DNA from: Pseudomonas sp. Z8(2022)
GTDB lineage: Bacteria > Pseudomonadota > Gammaproteobacteria > Pseudomonadales > Pseudomonadaceae
Assembly: GCF_025837155.1 (NCBI RefSeq)
Contig: NZ_CP107549.1
Location: 2,294,001 to 2,358,000 of the forward strand
Direction: 5' to 3'
DNA length: 64,000 nucleotides
Positions within the stretch are counted from its first letter, which is position 1, and the number at the start of each line of letters is the position of its first letter. Both the position numbers and the translations under genes were made by a program. Below are positions 52,044-62,726 of this stretch, piece by piece. The notes below the pieces were generated by a model. That model was not told where the DNA came from. It saw nothing but the letters and a program-made list of their open reading frames with translations, and did not search any database.

Positions 52044-53825
52044 ATGACTCAAGACACCGTTGTGTCCATACCGCCTTACAAGGCTGACGACCAGGACGTC
52101 GTCGCAGAGCTGCGTGCCCGTTTTGGCGAAGACAGCTTCACCCTGCAAGCGACCCGCACCGGCATGTCGGTACTCTGGGTCGCCCGTGAGCGCCTGATCG
52201 AAGTGCTCACCTGCCTGCGCAACCTGCCGCGTCCCTATGTGATGCTCTACGACCTGCACGGCGTCGACGAGCGCCTGCGCACGCAGCGCCGCGGTCTGCC
52301 GGACGCCGACTTCACGGTCTTCTATCACCTGATGTCGCTGGAGCGTAACAGTGACGTGATGATCAAGGTCGCCTTGTCCGAGCGTGACCTCAACCTGCCC
52401 ACCGCCACCGGCATCTGGCCCAACGCCAACTGGTACGAGCGCGAAGTCTGGGATCTGTACGGCATCACCTTCACCGGCCACCCGCACCTGAGCCGCATCA
52501 TGATGCCGCCGACGTGGGAAGGTCACCCGCTGCGCAAGGACTACCCGGCGCGCGCCACCGAATTCGATCCGTTCAGTCTGACCCTGGCCAAGCAACAACT
52601 GGAAGAAGAAGCCGCGCGCTTCCGTCCCGAAGACTGGGGCATGAAACGCGGCGGCGAGCACGAGGACTACATGTTCCTCAACCTCGGCCCCAACCACCCG
52701 TCCGCCCACGGCGCGTTCCGCATCATCCTGCAACTCGATGGCGAAGAAATCGTCGACTGCGTGCCGGAGATCGGCTACCACCATCGTGGTGCCGAGAAGA
52801 TGGCCGAGCGGCAGAGCTGGCACAGTTTCATCCCCTACACCGACCGCATCGACTACCTCGGCGGGGTGATGAACAACCTGCCCTATGTGCTCTCGGTGGA
52901 GAAACTCGCCGGCATCAAGGTGCCGGCCCGCGTCGACTTCATCCGCGTGATGCTGGCAGAGTTTTTCCGCATCACCAGCCACCTGCTGTTCCTCGGTACC
53001 TACATCCAGGACGTTGGCGCCATGACGCCGGTGTTCTTCACCTTCACCGACCGCCAGCGTGCCTACAAGGTGATCGAGGCCATCACCGGCTTCCGCCTGC
53101 ACCCAGCCTGGTATCGCATCGGCGGCGTCGCTCACGACTTGCCGCGCGGCTGGGACAAGCTGGTCAAGGAATTCGTCGACTGGCTGCCCAAGCGCCTCGA
53201 CGAATACGAGAAGGCGGCGCTGAAGAACAGCATCCTCAAGGCCCGTACCATCGGCGTGGCACAGTACAACACCAAGGAAGCGCTCGAATGGGGCACCACC
53301 GGCGCCGGCCTGAGGGCCACCGGCTGCGATTTCGACCTGCGCAAGGCGCGCCCCTACTCCGGCTACGAGCACTTCGATTTCGAGGTACCGCTGGCCCACA
53401 ACGGTGACGCCTACGATCGCTGCATGGTGCGAGTGGAAGAGATGCGCCAGAGCATCCGCATCATCGACCAGTGCCTGAAGAACATGCCGGAAGGCCCGTA
53501 CAAGGCCGACCATCCGCTGACCACGCCGCCCCCGAAAGAGCGCACGCTGCAGCACATCGAAACCCTGATCACCCACTTCCTGCAGGTTTCCTGGGGCCCG
53601 GTCATGCCGGCCAACGAAGCCTTCCAGATGATCGAGGCGACCAAGGGCATCAACAGCTACTACCTGACGAGCGACGGCAGCACCATGAGCTACCGCACCC
53701 GGATTCGCACCCCCAGCTTCGCCCACCTGCAGCAGATCCCCTCGGTGATCCGCGGCAGCATGGTGGCGGATCTGATCGCCTACCTGGGCAGTATCGACTT
53801 CGTCATGGCCGACGTGGACCGCTGA
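52044..53825 (+). CDS. nuoCD: NADH-quinone oxidoreductase fused subunits C/D
   Basis: The fused NuoC (about residues 1-190, ending with the FDPFSLT linker region) and NuoD (about 210-593), as in enterics and pseudomonads. NuoC motif: [19 protein letters not shown]. NuoD forms part of the quinone cavity and contains [18 protein letters not shown]-type [16 protein letters not shown] and [23 protein letters not shown] 52044. Confidence 0.97.
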   Translation: MTQDTVVSIPPYKADDQDVVAELRARFGEDSFTLQATRTGMSVLWVARERLIEVLTCLRNLPRPYVMLYDLHGVDERLRTQRRGLPDADFTVFYHLMSLERNSDVMIKVALSERDLNLPTATGIWPNANWYEREVWDLYGITFTGHPHLSRIMMPPTWEGHPLRKDYPARATEFDPFSLTLAKQQLEEEAARFRPEDWGMKRGGEHEDYMFLNLGPNHPSAHGAFRIILQLDGEEIVDCVPEIGYHHRGAEKMAERQSWHSFIPYTDRIDYLGGVMNNLPYVLSVEKLAGIKVPARVDFIRVMLAEFFRITSHLLFLGTYIQDVGAMTPVFFTFTDRQRAYKVIEAITGFRLHPAWYRIGGVAHDLPRGWDKLVKEFVDWLPKRLDEYEKAALKNSILKARTIGVAQYNTKEALEWGTTGAGLRATGCDFDLRKARPYSGYEHFDFEVPLAHNGDAYDRCMVRVEEMRQSIRIIDQCLKNMPEGPYKADHPLTTPPPKERTLQHIETLITHFLQVSWGPVMPANEAFQMIEATKGINSYYLTSDGSTMSYRTRIRTPSFAHLQQIPSVIRGSMVADLIAYLGSIDFVMADVDR

Positions 53826-53827
53826 TC

Positions 53828-54322
53828 ATGAACACGCTTATCCAGACAGACCGTTTCGTCCTCAGCGAAACCGAGCGCTCGGCCATCGAGCACGAGATGC
53901 ATCACTACGAAGATCCGCGCGCCGCGAGCATTGAGGCGCTGAAGATCGTGCAGAAGGAGCGTGGCTGGGTGCCGGACGGCGCCGCTGACGCCATCGGCGA
54001 GGTGCTCGGCATCCCCGCCAGCGATGTCGAGGGTGTGGCCACCTTCTATAGCCAGATCTTCCGTCAGCCAGTCGGCCGTCACGTGATCCGCGTATGCGAC
54101 AGCATGACCTGCTACATCGGCGACCACGAGAGCCTGCTGGCCAGCATCAAGGACAAGCTGGGCATCGCTCCTGGCCAGACCAGCGCCGACGGACGTTTCA
54201 CCCTGCTGCCGGTGTGCTGCCTGGGCAACTGCGACAAGGCCCCAGCCGTGATGATCGACGACGACACCTACGGCAACCTCGATGCCCAGGGCATCGCCCA
54301 GCTGCTGGAGGACTACGAATGA
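53828..54322 (+). CDS. nuoE: NADH-quinone oxidoreductase subunit E
   Basis: Peripheral subunit with the [2Fe-2S] cluster N1a. The 164 residues have ligands Cys90, Cys95 (CDSMTC), Cys131 and Cys135 (CLGNC). ATG 53828 lies two bases after the nuoCD stop, and its own stop overlaps nuoF by four bases. Confidence 0.97.
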   Translation: MNTLIQTDRFVLSETERSAIEHEMHHYEDPRAASIEALKIVQKERGWVPDGAADAIGEVLGIPASDVEGVATFYSQIFRQPVGRHVIRVCDSMTCYIGDHESLLASIKDKLGIAPGQTSADGRFTLLPVCCLGNCDKAPAVMIDDDTYGNLDAQGIAQLLEDYE

Positions 54323-55665
54323 AGACCCTGACCTCCATCGGCCCGGCCAACCGCATCGAACGCCGTGAGGAAACCCATCCGCTGACCTGGCGCCTGCGTG
54401 ACGATGCCCAGCCGGTGTGGCTGGATGAGTACAAGCAGAAGAACGGCTACGCGGCCGCACGCAAGGCACTGACCGAGATGGCCCAGGCCGACATCGTGCA
54501 GACCGTCAAGGAATCTGGCCTCAAGGGCCGTGGCGGTGCAGGCTTCCCCACCGGGGTGAAGTGGGGCCTGATGCCGGCCGACGAATCCATGAACATCCGC
54601 TATCTGCTGTGCAATGCGGATGAAATGGAACCCAACACCTGGAAAGACCGCATGCTGATGGAGCAGCTGCCGCACCTGCTGGTGGAAGGCATGCTGATCT
54701 CCGCGCGCGCGCTCAAGGCCTATCGGGGCTACATCTTCCTGCGCGGCGAGTACGTCGACGCTGCAGCCAACCTCAACCGTGCCATTGAGGAAGCCAAGGC
54801 TGCCGGCCTGCTCGGCAAGAACATTTTCGGCAGCGGCTTCGATTTCGAGCTGTTCGTGCACACCGGCGCCGGCCGCTACATCTGCGGCGAAGAGACCGCG
54901 CTGATCAACTCGCTGGAAGGCCGCCGCGCCAACCCGCGCGCCAAGCCGCCCTTCCCGGCGGCCGTCGGCGTCTGGGGCAAACCCACCTGCGTCAATAACG
55001 TCGAGACCCTGTGCAACGTGCCGGCCATCGTCGGTCAGGGCGTGGACTGGTACAAGGGCCTCGCCCGCCCGGGAAGCGAAGACCATGGCACCAAGCTGAT
55101 GGGCTTCTCCGGCAAGGTGAAGAACCCCGGCCTGTGGGAACTGCCGTTCGGCATTACCGCGCGCGAGCTGTTCGAGGACTACGCCGGCGGCATGCGTGAT
55201 GGTTACAAACTCAAATGCTGGCAACCCGGCGGCGCCGGTACCGGCTTCCTGCTGCCCGAGCATCTGGACGCGCAGATGTACGCCGGCGGCATCGGCAAGG
55301 TCGGCACGCGTATGGGCACCGGCCTGGCGCTGGCGGTCGACGACTCGATCAACATGGTTTCCCTGCTGCGCAACATGGAAGAGTTCTTCGCCCGCGAGTC
55401 CTGCGGCTGGTGCACACCATGCCGCGACGGATTGCCCTGGAGCGTGAAGATTCTCCGAGCCCTGGAACGCAAGCAAGGCACTGCCGAAGATATCCAGACC
55501 CTGCTCGGCCTGGTCAACTTCCTCGGCCCCGGCAAGACCTTCTGCGCTCACGCGCCAGGTGCCGTGGAGCCCTTGGGCAGTGCCATCAAGTATTTCCGTG
55601 AAGAGTTCGAAGCCGGTGTGGCCCAGATGGCGACCACGCCCCGCGTACCGGCGACCACGAACTGA
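54319..55665 (+). CDS. nuoF: NADH-quinone oxidoreductase subunit F
   Basis: The NADH-oxidising subunit, carrying FMN and the [4Fe-4S] cluster N3. The 448 residues show the flavin/NADH region [36 protein letters not shown], and cluster ligands [12 protein letters not shown] plus a late Cys in [11 protein letters not shown]. It overlaps nuoE by four bases. Confidence 0.97.
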   Translation: MKTLTSIGPANRIERREETHPLTWRLRDDAQPVWLDEYKQKNGYAAARKALTEMAQADIVQTVKESGLKGRGGAGFPTGVKWGLMPADESMNIRYLLCNADEMEPNTWKDRMLMEQLPHLLVEGMLISARALKAYRGYIFLRGEYVDAAANLNRAIEEAKAAGLLGKNIFGSGFDFELFVHTGAGRYICGEETALINSLEGRRANPRAKPPFPAAVGVWGKPTCVNNVETLCNVPAIVGQGVDWYKGLARPGSEDHGTKLMGFSGKVKNPGLWELPFGITARELFEDYAGGMRDGYKLKCWQPGGAGTGFLLPEHLDAQMYAGGIGKVGTRMGTGLALAVDDSINMVSLLRNMEEFFARESCGWCTPCRDGLPWSVKILRALERKQGTAEDIQTLLGLVNFLGPGKTFCAHAPGAVEPLGSAIKYFREEFEAGVAQMATTPRVPATTN

Positions 55666-55723
55666 ACAGACGAATTCCCTTAGCCAGCCGCCTTAACAGG
55701 CGGGTAAACGAAGACTTGAAGAA

Positions 55724-58432
55724 ATGGCCACTATCCACGTAGACGGCAAAGATTTCGAAGTCGATGGTGCAGACAACCTGCTGCAGGCCTGTCTGTCCCT
55801 CGGACTCGACATCCCCTACTTCTGCTGGCACCCGGCGCTTGGCAGCGTCGGCGCCTGCCGCCAGTGCGCGGTCAAGCAGTACAGCGACGAGAACGACACC
55901 CGCGGTCGTCTGGTCATGTCCTGCATGACGCCTGCCACCGACAACACCTGGATTTCCATCGACGACGAGGAAGCCAAGCAGTTCCGCGCCAGCGTCGTCG
56001 AATGGCTGATGACCAACCACCCGCACGACTGTCCGGTGTGCGAGGAAGGCGGCCACTGCCACCTGCAGGACATGACGGTGATGACCGGGCATAACGCCCG
56101 CCGCTATCGCTTCACCAAGCGCACCCACAAGAATCAGGAACTCGGCCCGTTCATCGCCCACGAGATGAACCGCTGCATCGCCTGCTACCGCTGCGTGCGC
56201 TACTACAAGGACTACGCTGGCGGCACCGACCTGGGCGTCTACGGCGCGCATGACAACGTGTACTTCGGCCGCGTCGAGGACGGCACGCTGGAAAGCGAGT
56301 TCTCCGGCAACCTGGTCGAGGTCTGCCCGACCGGCGTGTTCACCGACAAGACCCACTCCGAGCGCTACAACCGCAAGTGGGACATGCAGTTCGCTCCGAG
56401 CATCTGCCATGGCTGCTCCAGCGGCTGCAACATCAGCCCCGGCGAGCGCTACGGCGAGCTGCGGCGCATCGAGAACCGTTTCAACGGCTCGGTGAACCAG
56501 TATTTCCTCTGCGACCGCGGTCGCTTCGGCTATGGCTACGTCAACCGCGAAGACCGTCCGCGTCAACCGCTGCTGGCGGGCCAGGCGATCAGCATCGATG
56601 CCGCGCTGGACAAGGCTGCCGAGTTGCTCAAGGGCAAGCGTGTGATCGGCATCGGCTCACCGCGCGCCAGCCTCGAATCCAACTTCGCCCTGCGCGAACT
56701 GGTCGGTGCCAATAACTTCTATAGCGGCATCGCCGCTGCCGAACTGGCCAATATCCGCCTGATCCGCAACATCCTGCAAAACGGCCCGCTGCCGACCCCG
56801 ACCTTGCGCGATATCGAGCTGCACGATGCGATCTTCGTCCTCGGCGAAGACCTGACCCAGACTGCCGCCCGCCTGGCCCTGGCCCTGCGCCAGGCCGTCA
56901 AGGGCAAGGCCACCGAGATCGCCGCCGGTGCGCGTATTCAGGACTGGCACATGGCAGCCGTGCAGAACGTTGCCCAGCACGCCCTGCATCCGCTGTTCAT
57001 CGCCAGCGTCGCTGAAACCCGCCTTGACGACGTGGCCGCCGAAAGCGTGCATGCCGCTCCGGCCGATCTGGCCCGTATCGGTTTTGCCGTGGCTCACGCC
57101 ATCGACCCGAGTGCTCCAGCCGTCGACGGTCTGGAAAGCGAAGCACGCGAACTGGTACAGCGCATCGCCGACGCCCTGCTGGCAGCCCAACGCCCGCTGA
57201 TCGTTTCCGGCGCCTCGCTGGGCCACAAAGCCCTGATCGAAGCTGCCGCCAATATCGCCAGCGCACTGAAGAACCGCGAGAAAAACGGCTCGCTGAGCCT
57301 GGTGGTGCCCGAGGCCAACAGCCTGGGCCTGGCCCTGCTCGGTGGCGAGTCTGTCGATGCCGCACTCGATGCCCTGAGTGGCGGCCAGGCCGATGCCGTG
57401 ATCGTGCTGGAGAACGATCTGTACCGCCGCGCCGATGCGGCCAAGGTCGACGCCGCGTTCAACGCCGCTCAGACGGTGATCGTCGCCGATCACCAGCGCA
57501 CCGCCACCAGCGAACGTGCCCAGCTGCTGCTGCCGGTGGCGAGCTTCGCCGAAGGCGACGGCACCCTGGTCAGCCTCGAAGGTCGCGCCCAGCGCTTCTT
57601 CCAGGTATTCGAACCGAGCTACTACGACGCGGGCATTCTGATCCGTGAAGGCTGGCGCTGGCTGCACGCACTGCACAGCACCCTGCAGGGCAAGGCCGTG
57701 GACTGGACGCAACTGGATCAGGTCACCGCAGCCTGCGCCGCGAGCAATCCGTTGCTGGCCGGGATCAAGGACGCCGCACCGAGCGCGTCGTTCCGCATCA
57801 AGGGCCTCAAGCTCGCCCGCGAGCCACACCGCTACAGCGGCCGCACCGCCATGCGCGCCAACATCAGCGTGCACGAGCCGCGTCAGCCGCAGGATCAGGA
57901 CTCCGCCTTCGCCTTCTCCATGGAAGGCTACGCCGGCAGCAAGGAAGACCGGCAGCAGATTCCGTTCGCCTGGTCGCCGGGCTGGAACTCGCCGCAGGCC
58001 TGGAACAAGTTCCAGGACGAGGTCGGTGGTCATCTGCGTGCCGGCGACCCCGGCGTGCGTCTGCTGGAGGCCGCCGGTAACGTTCTGCCCTGGTTCGCCG
58101 TCAACGCGGCGTTCAACCCGGCAGCCGGCACCTGGCAGGTGGCGCCGCTGCATCACCTGTTCGGCAGCGAGGAAAACTCCGCGCGCGCCAAACCGATCCA
58201 GGAACGCATGCCCGAGCCCTACGTGGCCCTGGCCCGCGATGAAGCGGCACGCCTGGGCGTGAACGACGGTGCGCTGCTGGCGGTGCGGGTCAATGGCCAG
58301 GCGCTGCGCCTGCCGCTGCAGATGCGTGACGATCTGGCCATCGGTCTGGTCGGCCTGCCGGTCGGCCTGCCGGGTATCCCGGCGGTGATCGCCGGGGCCA
58401 GCGTGACCCTGATGCAGGAGGCCGCGCAATGA
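55724..58432 (+). CDS. nuoG: NADH-quinone oxidoreductase subunit G
   Basis: Largest peripheral subunit, 902 residues, with the electron wire. It holds a [2Fe-2S] cluster (Cys34, Cys45, Cys48 and a later Cys in MSCMTP), a His-Cys3 cluster ([12 protein letters not shown]), a [4Fe-4S] cluster ([11 protein letters not shown] ... EVCPTG) and the extra N7 cluster ([11 protein letters not shown] with LCDRGRF), which is present in enterics and pseudomonads. The C-terminal half is a degenerate molybdopterin oxidoreductase domain. A 58-base gap separates it from nuoF. Confidence 0.97.
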   Translation: MATIHVDGKDFEVDGADNLLQACLSLGLDIPYFCWHPALGSVGACRQCAVKQYSDENDTRGRLVMSCMTPATDNTWISIDDEEAKQFRASVVEWLMTNHPHDCPVCEEGGHCHLQDMTVMTGHNARRYRFTKRTHKNQELGPFIAHEMNRCIACYRCVRYYKDYAGGTDLGVYGAHDNVYFGRVEDGTLESEFSGNLVEVCPTGVFTDKTHSERYNRKWDMQFAPSICHGCSSGCNISPGERYGELRRIENRFNGSVNQYFLCDRGRFGYGYVNREDRPRQPLLAGQAISIDAALDKAAELLKGKRVIGIGSPRASLESNFALRELVGANNFYSGIAAAELANIRLIRNILQNGPLPTPTLRDIELHDAIFVLGEDLTQTAARLALALRQAVKGKATEIAAGARIQDWHMAAVQNVAQHALHPLFIASVAETRLDDVAAESVHAAPADLARIGFAVAHAIDPSAPAVDGLESEARELVQRIADALLAAQRPLIVSGASLGHKALIEAAANIASALKNREKNGSLSLVVPEANSLGLALLGGESVDAALDALSGGQADAVIVLENDLYRRADAAKVDAAFNAAQTVIVADHQRTATSERAQLLLPVASFAEGDGTLVSLEGRAQRFFQVFEPSYYDAGILIREGWRWLHALHSTLQGKAVDWTQLDQVTAACAASNPLLAGIKDAAPSASFRIKGLKLAREPHRYSGRTAMRANISVHEPRQPQDQDSAFAFSMEGYAGSKEDRQQIPFAWSPGWNSPQAWNKFQDEVGGHLRAGDPGVRLLEAAGNVLPWFAVNAAFNPAAGTWQVAPLHHLFGSEENSARAKPIQERMPEPYVALARDEAARLGVNDGALLAVRVNGQALRLPLQMRDDLAIGLVGLPVGLPGIPAVIAGASVTLMQEAAQ

Positions 58433-59421
58433 GCTGGCTGACGCCCGAACTGATCGAGATCGTCATCGCGGTACTCAAGGCCATCGTCATCCTGCTGGTG
58501 GTGGTGGTCTGCGGCGCGCTGCTGAGCTTCATCGAGCGGCGCCTGCTCGGCTGGTGGCAGGATCGTTACGGCCCCAACCGTGTGGGGCCGTTCGGCATGT
58601 TTCAGATCGCCGCCGACATGATCAAGATGTTCTTCAAGGAGGACTGGACCCCGCCGTTCGCCGACAGGTTCATCTTCATCCTGGCACCGATGATCGCCTT
58701 CTCGGCGATGCTGATGGCCTTCGCCATCATCCCCATCACCCCGACCTGGGGCGTGGCGGATCTGAACATCGGCATCCTGTTCTTCTTCGCCATGGCGGGT
58801 TTGTCGGTCTATGCCGTGCTGTTCGCCGGCTGGTCGAGCAACAACAAGTTCGCCCTGCTCGGCAGCCTGCGTGCCTCGGCGCAGACCATCTCTTACGAGG
58901 TGTTCCTGGCCCTGGCGCTGATGGGCGTGGTGGCGCAGGTCGGCTCGTTCAACATGCGCGACATCGTCGACTACCAGGCGCAGAATCTGTGGTTCATCAT
59001 TCCGCAGTTCTTCGGCTTCTGTACCTTCTTCATCGCTGCCGTCGCGGTGACCCACCGTCACCCGTTCGACCAGCCGGAAGCCGAGCAGGAGCTCGCCGAC
59101 GGTTACCACATCGAATACGCCGGGATGAAATGGGGCATGTTCTTCGTTGGCGAGTACGTCGCCATCGTCACCGTGTCCGCCCTGCTGGTGACGCTGTTCT
59201 TCGGCGGCTGGCACGGCCCGTTCGGCCTCCTGCCGCAGATCCCGTTCTTCTGGTTCGCGCTCAAGACCTGCTTCTTCATCATGATCTTCATTCTGCTGCG
59301 GGCCTCGATTCCTCGTCCGCGCTATGACCAGGTCATGGCGTTCAGCTGGAAGTTCTGCCTGCCGCTGACCCTGATCAACCTGCTGGTGACCGGCGCATTC
59401 GTGCTGGCCGCGGCCCAGTAA
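58429..59421 (+). CDS. nuoH: NADH-quinone oxidoreductase subunit H
   Basis: Membrane subunit forming the quinone entry. The 330 residues have about eight helices. Signatures are [24 protein letters not shown] and the loop [31 protein letters not shown] with its conserved acidic residues. It overlaps nuoG by four bases. Confidence 0.97.
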   Translation: MSWLTPELIEIVIAVLKAIVILLVVVVCGALLSFIERRLLGWWQDRYGPNRVGPFGMFQIAADMIKMFFKEDWTPPFADRFIFILAPMIAFSAMLMAFAIIPITPTWGVADLNIGILFFFAMAGLSVYAVLFAGWSSNNKFALLGSLRASAQTISYEVFLALALMGVVAQVGSFNMRDIVDYQAQNLWFIIPQFFGFCTFFIAAVAVTHRHPFDQPEAEQELADGYHIEYAGMKWGMFFVGEYVAIVTVSALLVTLFFGGWHGPFGLLPQIPFFWFALKTCFFIMIFILLRASIPRPRYDQVMAFSWKFCLPLTLINLLVTGAFVLAAAQ

Positions 59422-59433
59422 GGAGATATGACA

Positions 59434-59982
59434 ATGTTCAAGTACATCTGGGACGTGCTGGTCGGTACCGGCACCCAATTGCGCAGCCTGGTCATGGTGT
59501 TCGGCCATGGCTTTCGCAAGCGCGACACCCTGCAATATCCAGAAGAGCCGGTCTACCTGCCGCCGCGCTACCGTGGCCGCATCGTCCTGACCCGCGACCC
59601 CGACGGCGAGGAACGCTGCGTGGCCTGCAACCTGTGCGCCGTGGCCTGCCCGGTGGGTTGCATCTCGCTGCAGAAGGCCGAGACCGATGACGGGCGCTGG
59701 TACCCGGAGTTCTTCCGCATCAATTTCTCGCGCTGCATCTTCTGCGGCCTGTGCGAGGAAGCCTGCCCGACCACCGCGATCCAGCTCACCCCCGACTTCG
59801 AGATGGGCGAGTTCAAGCGCCAGGATCTGGTGTACGAGAAGGAAGACCTGCTGATCAGCGGCCCCGGGAAGAACCCGGATTACAACTTCTACCGCGTTGC
59901 CGGTATGGCCATCGCCGGCAAGCCCAAGGGCGCCGCGCAGAACGAGGCCGAGCCGATCAACGTGAAGAGTTTGTTGCCATGA
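59434..59982 (+). CDS. nuoI: NADH-quinone oxidoreductase subunit I
   Basis: A ferredoxin-type subunit with clusters N6a and N6b. The 182 residues have two CxxCxxCxxxCP motifs: Cys62/65/68/72 and Cys101/104/107/111. ATG 59434 is eight bases after AAGGAG; an ATG two codons earlier is too close to it. A repeat-bearing 67-base gap separates it from nuoJ. Confidence 0.97.
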   Translation: MFKYIWDVLVGTGTQLRSLVMVFGHGFRKRDTLQYPEEPVYLPPRYRGRIVLTRDPDGEERCVACNLCAVACPVGCISLQKAETDDGRWYPEFFRINFSRCIFCGLCEEACPTTAIQLTPDFEMGEFKRQDLVYEKEDLLISGPGKNPDYNFYRVAGMAIAGKPKGAAQNEAEPINVKSLLP

Positions 59983-60005
59983 TTCGTTCTTACCCTCTCC
60001 CCCAG

Positions 60006-60031
60006 CCCCTCTCCCGCAAGCGGGAGAGGGG
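60006..60031. repeat. REP-like palindrome inside the nuo operon
   Basis: CCCCTCTCCCGC and its exact complement around AA, embedded in the nuoI-nuoJ gap after TACCCTCTCCCCCAG. This CTCTCCCGCAAGCGGGAGAG type of palindrome is a widely scattered extragenic repeat in proteobacteria. There is no T run, so the operon should still be transcribed through. Confidence 0.75.
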
Positions 60032-60049
60032 TGCAATGAGGAGCTTCTG

Positions 60050-60559
60050 ATGGAATTCGCGTTCTACTTCGCCGCCGGTGTGGCGGTGGCATCGACCGTG
60101 GGTGTGGTCACCAACACCAACCCGGTGCATGCCCTGCTCTACCTCATCGTCTCGCTCTTGGCGGTGTCGATGGTGTTCTTCGCCCTTGGCGCGCCCTTTG
60201 CCGGCGCACTGGAAATCATTGTCTACGCCGGCGCCATCATGGTGCTGTTCGTCTTCGTGGTGATGATGCTCAACCTTGGCCCGGCTGCTGCCGAGCAGGA
60301 GCGCAAGTGGCTGACGCCCGGCATCTGGGTCGGCCCGGCGATTCTCAGCGCCCTGCTACTCGGCCAGTTGCTCTATGTGCTGCTGAATCACGACAGCGGC
60401 GCCCATATCGGCCATGCCAGCGTCGAAGCCAAAGCCGTCGGCATCAGCCTGTTCGGCCCCTACCTGCTGGCCGTGGAGCTGGCCTCCATGCTGCTGCTCG
60501 CCGCACTGGTTGCTGCCTACCACCTGGGCCGCCACGACGCCAAGGAGCCAACTGTATGA
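60050..60559 (+). CDS. nuoJ: NADH-quinone oxidoreductase subunit J
   Basis: A 169-residue membrane subunit with five helices. Motifs are [54 protein letters not shown] precedes ATG 60050. It overlaps nuoK by four bases. Confidence 0.96.
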   Translation: MEFAFYFAAGVAVASTVGVVTNTNPVHALLYLIVSLLAVSMVFFALGAPFAGALEIIVYAGAIMVLFVFVVMMLNLGPAAAEQERKWLTPGIWVGPAILSALLLGQLLYVLLNHDSGAHIGHASVEAKAVGISLFGPYLLAVELASMLLLAALVAAYHLGRHDAKEPTV

Positions 60560-60864
60560 CCGGCATTCCACTCGAGCACGGCCTGGCCCTGGCCGGCGTG
60601 CTGTTCTGCATCGGCCTGGTCGGCCTGATGGTGCGGCGCAATATCCTGTTCATCCTGATGAGCCTGGAAGTGATGATGAACGCCGCTGCGCTGGCCTTCG
60701 TGGTTGCTGGCGCCCGATGGGGCGTAGCTGACGGCCAGGTGATGTTCATTCTGGTGATTACCCTGGCAGCCGCCGAGGCCAGTATCGGCCTGGCGATCCT
60801 GCTGCAGCTGTATCGCCGCTTCAACACCCTCGACATTGACGCTGCCAGCGAGATGCGCGGATGA
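60556..60864 (+). CDS. nuoK: NADH-quinone oxidoreductase subunit K
   Basis: A 102-residue membrane subunit with three helices and the two conserved membrane Glu residues: SLEVMMNAA and [11 protein letters not shown]. Overlaps nuoJ upstream and nuoL downstream by four bases each. Confidence 0.97.
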   Translation: MTGIPLEHGLALAGVLFCIGLVGLMVRRNILFILMSLEVMMNAAALAFVVAGARWGVADGQVMFILVITLAAAEASIGLAILLQLYRRFNTLDIDAASEMRG

Positions 60865-62711
60865 ATTTTCTAGCCCTGACTCTATTGTTCCCGCTGCTCG
60901 GCTGGCTGCTGCTGGCCTTCTCCCGCGGACGACTCTCGGAAAACACCAGCGCGCTGATTGGTGTCGGCTCCATCGGCCTGGCTGCTGCCTGCGCTGGCTG
61001 GGTCATTGCTGCATTTCTCGGCAACCCACCGGCCGGCGGCGCCTACAGCCTGACCCTCTGGCAATGGATGAGCGTCGAAGGCCTGGCGCCGAGCTTCACC
61101 CTGTATCTGGACGGCCTGTCGGTGACCATGCTCGGCGTGGTCACCGGCGTGGGTTTTCTGATCCACCTGTTCGCCAGCTGGTACATGCGCGGCGAGGAAG
61201 GCTATTCGCGCTTCTTCGCCTACACCAACCTGTTCATCTTCAGCATGCTGCTGCTGGTATTGGGCGACAACCTGCTGGTGCTGTTCTTCGGCTGGGAAGG
61301 CGTGGGCCTGTGCTCGTACCTGCTGATCGGCTTCTACTACAAGCACGTGCCCAACGGTAATGCGGCGCTCAAGGCCTTCATCGTCACCCGCGTCGGCGAC
61401 GTGTTCCTGATGATCGGTATGTTCCTGCTGTTCATCAACCTGGGCACGCTGAACGTCCGGGAGCTGATGGAGCTGGCGCCGCAGCGTTACGTTGCAGGTG
61501 ACGCCTGGCTGTGGGTCGCCACGCTGATGCTGCTCGGTGGTGCGGTGGGCAAGTCCGCCCAGCTGCCGCTGCAGACCTGGCTGGCCGACGCCATGGCCGG
61601 CCCGACTCCGGTATCGGCACTGATCCACGCGGCGACCATGGTCACCGCCGGCGTCTACCTGATCGCCCGTACCCACGGCCTGTTCCTGCTGACCCCGGAG
61701 ATTCTCGAGCTGGTCGGCATTGTCGGTGGCATGACCCTGGTGCTGGCCGGCTTCGCCGCGCTGGTACAAACCGACATCAAGCGCATCCTCGCCTACTCGA
61801 CCATGAGCCAGATCGGCTACATGTTCCTGGCACTGGGCGTCGGCGCCTGGGATGCGGCGATCTTCCATCTGATGACCCACGCCTTCTTCAAGGCCCTGCT
61901 GTTCCTCGCCTCTGGTGCGGTGATCCATGCCTGCCACCACGAGCAGAACATCTTCAAGATGGGCGGACTGTGGAAGAAACTGCCGCTGGCCTACGCCAGT
62001 TTCGTCGTCGGCGGTGCCGCCCTGGCCGCCCTGCCACTGCTGACCGCTGGTTTCTACTCCAAGGATGAAATCCTCTGGGAAGCGTTTGCCAGCGGCCATG
62101 GCGAGCTGCTCTACGCGGGCCTGCTCGGCGCCTTCCTGACCTCGATCTACACCTTCCGCCTGATCTTCATCGCCTTCCACGGCGAGCAGAAGACCGAGGC
62201 ACACGCCGGCCATGGCATCGCCCACAACCTGCCGCTGGTGGTGCTGATCGTGCTGTCGACCTTCGTCGGCGCCTGGATCACCCCGCCGCTGGCCGGTGTG
62301 CTGCCGCAGAGCATCGGTCATGCCGGTGGCGAGGCCAAGCACAGCCTGGAGCTGCTCTCGGGTCTGGTCGCGGTATCCGGCATCGTCATCGCAGCCCTGC
62401 TCTTCCTCGGCCAGCGCCGCGTCGCTTCCGCCGTGGCGCAGAGCGCGCCGGGTCGTTTGCTGAGCGCCTTGTGGTTCGCCGCCTGGGGCTTCGACTGGCT
62501 CTACGACAAGCTGTTCGTGCGCCCCTACCTGCTGCTCTGCCATCTGCTGCGCCGTGACCCGATCGACCGCAGCATCGGCCTGATTCCGCTGTTTGCGCGT
62601 GGAGGCAACGCCGCGCTGGTGCGCAGCGAGAACGGTCAGGTGCGCTGGTACGCCGCTTCGATCGCCGGGGGCGCCGTACTGGTGCTCGCCGCCATCCTAT
62701 TTTTGAGTTAA
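60861..62711 (+). CDS. nuoL: NADH-quinone oxidoreductase subunit L
   Basis: Distal antiporter-like proton-pump subunit, 616 residues, about 15-16 helices plus the lateral helix at its C-terminus. Motifs: [19 protein letters not shown] with the key Glu, [37 protein letters not shown] with the key Lys and His, and [20 protein letters not shown]. Confidence 0.97.
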   Translation: MNFLALTLLFPLLGWLLLAFSRGRLSENTSALIGVGSIGLAAACAGWVIAAFLGNPPAGGAYSLTLWQWMSVEGLAPSFTLYLDGLSVTMLGVVTGVGFLIHLFASWYMRGEEGYSRFFAYTNLFIFSMLLLVLGDNLLVLFFGWEGVGLCSYLLIGFYYKHVPNGNAALKAFIVTRVGDVFLMIGMFLLFINLGTLNVRELMELAPQRYVAGDAWLWVATLMLLGGAVGKSAQLPLQTWLADAMAGPTPVSALIHAATMVTAGVYLIARTHGLFLLTPEILELVGIVGGMTLVLAGFAALVQTDIKRILAYSTMSQIGYMFLALGVGAWDAAIFHLMTHAFFKALLFLASGAVIHACHHEQNIFKMGGLWKKLPLAYASFVVGGAALAALPLLTAGFYSKDEILWEAFASGHGELLYAGLLGAFLTSIYTFRLIFIAFHGEQKTEAHAGHGIAHNLPLVVLIVLSTFVGAWITPPLAGVLPQSIGHAGGEAKHSLELLSGLVAVSGIVIAALLFLGQRRVASAVAQSAPGRLLSALWFAAWGFDWLYDKLFVRPYLLLCHLLRRDPIDRSIGLIPLFARGGNAALVRSENGQVRWYAASIAGGAVLVLAAILFLS

Positions 62712-62726
62712 GGAAAACAGCCTGTC

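Noticed and set aside
58219..60036. Long minus-strand open frame opposite nuoH-nuoI, rich in His, Asp and Gln
   Set aside because: Antisense shadow; composition typical of reverse-translated membrane genes.
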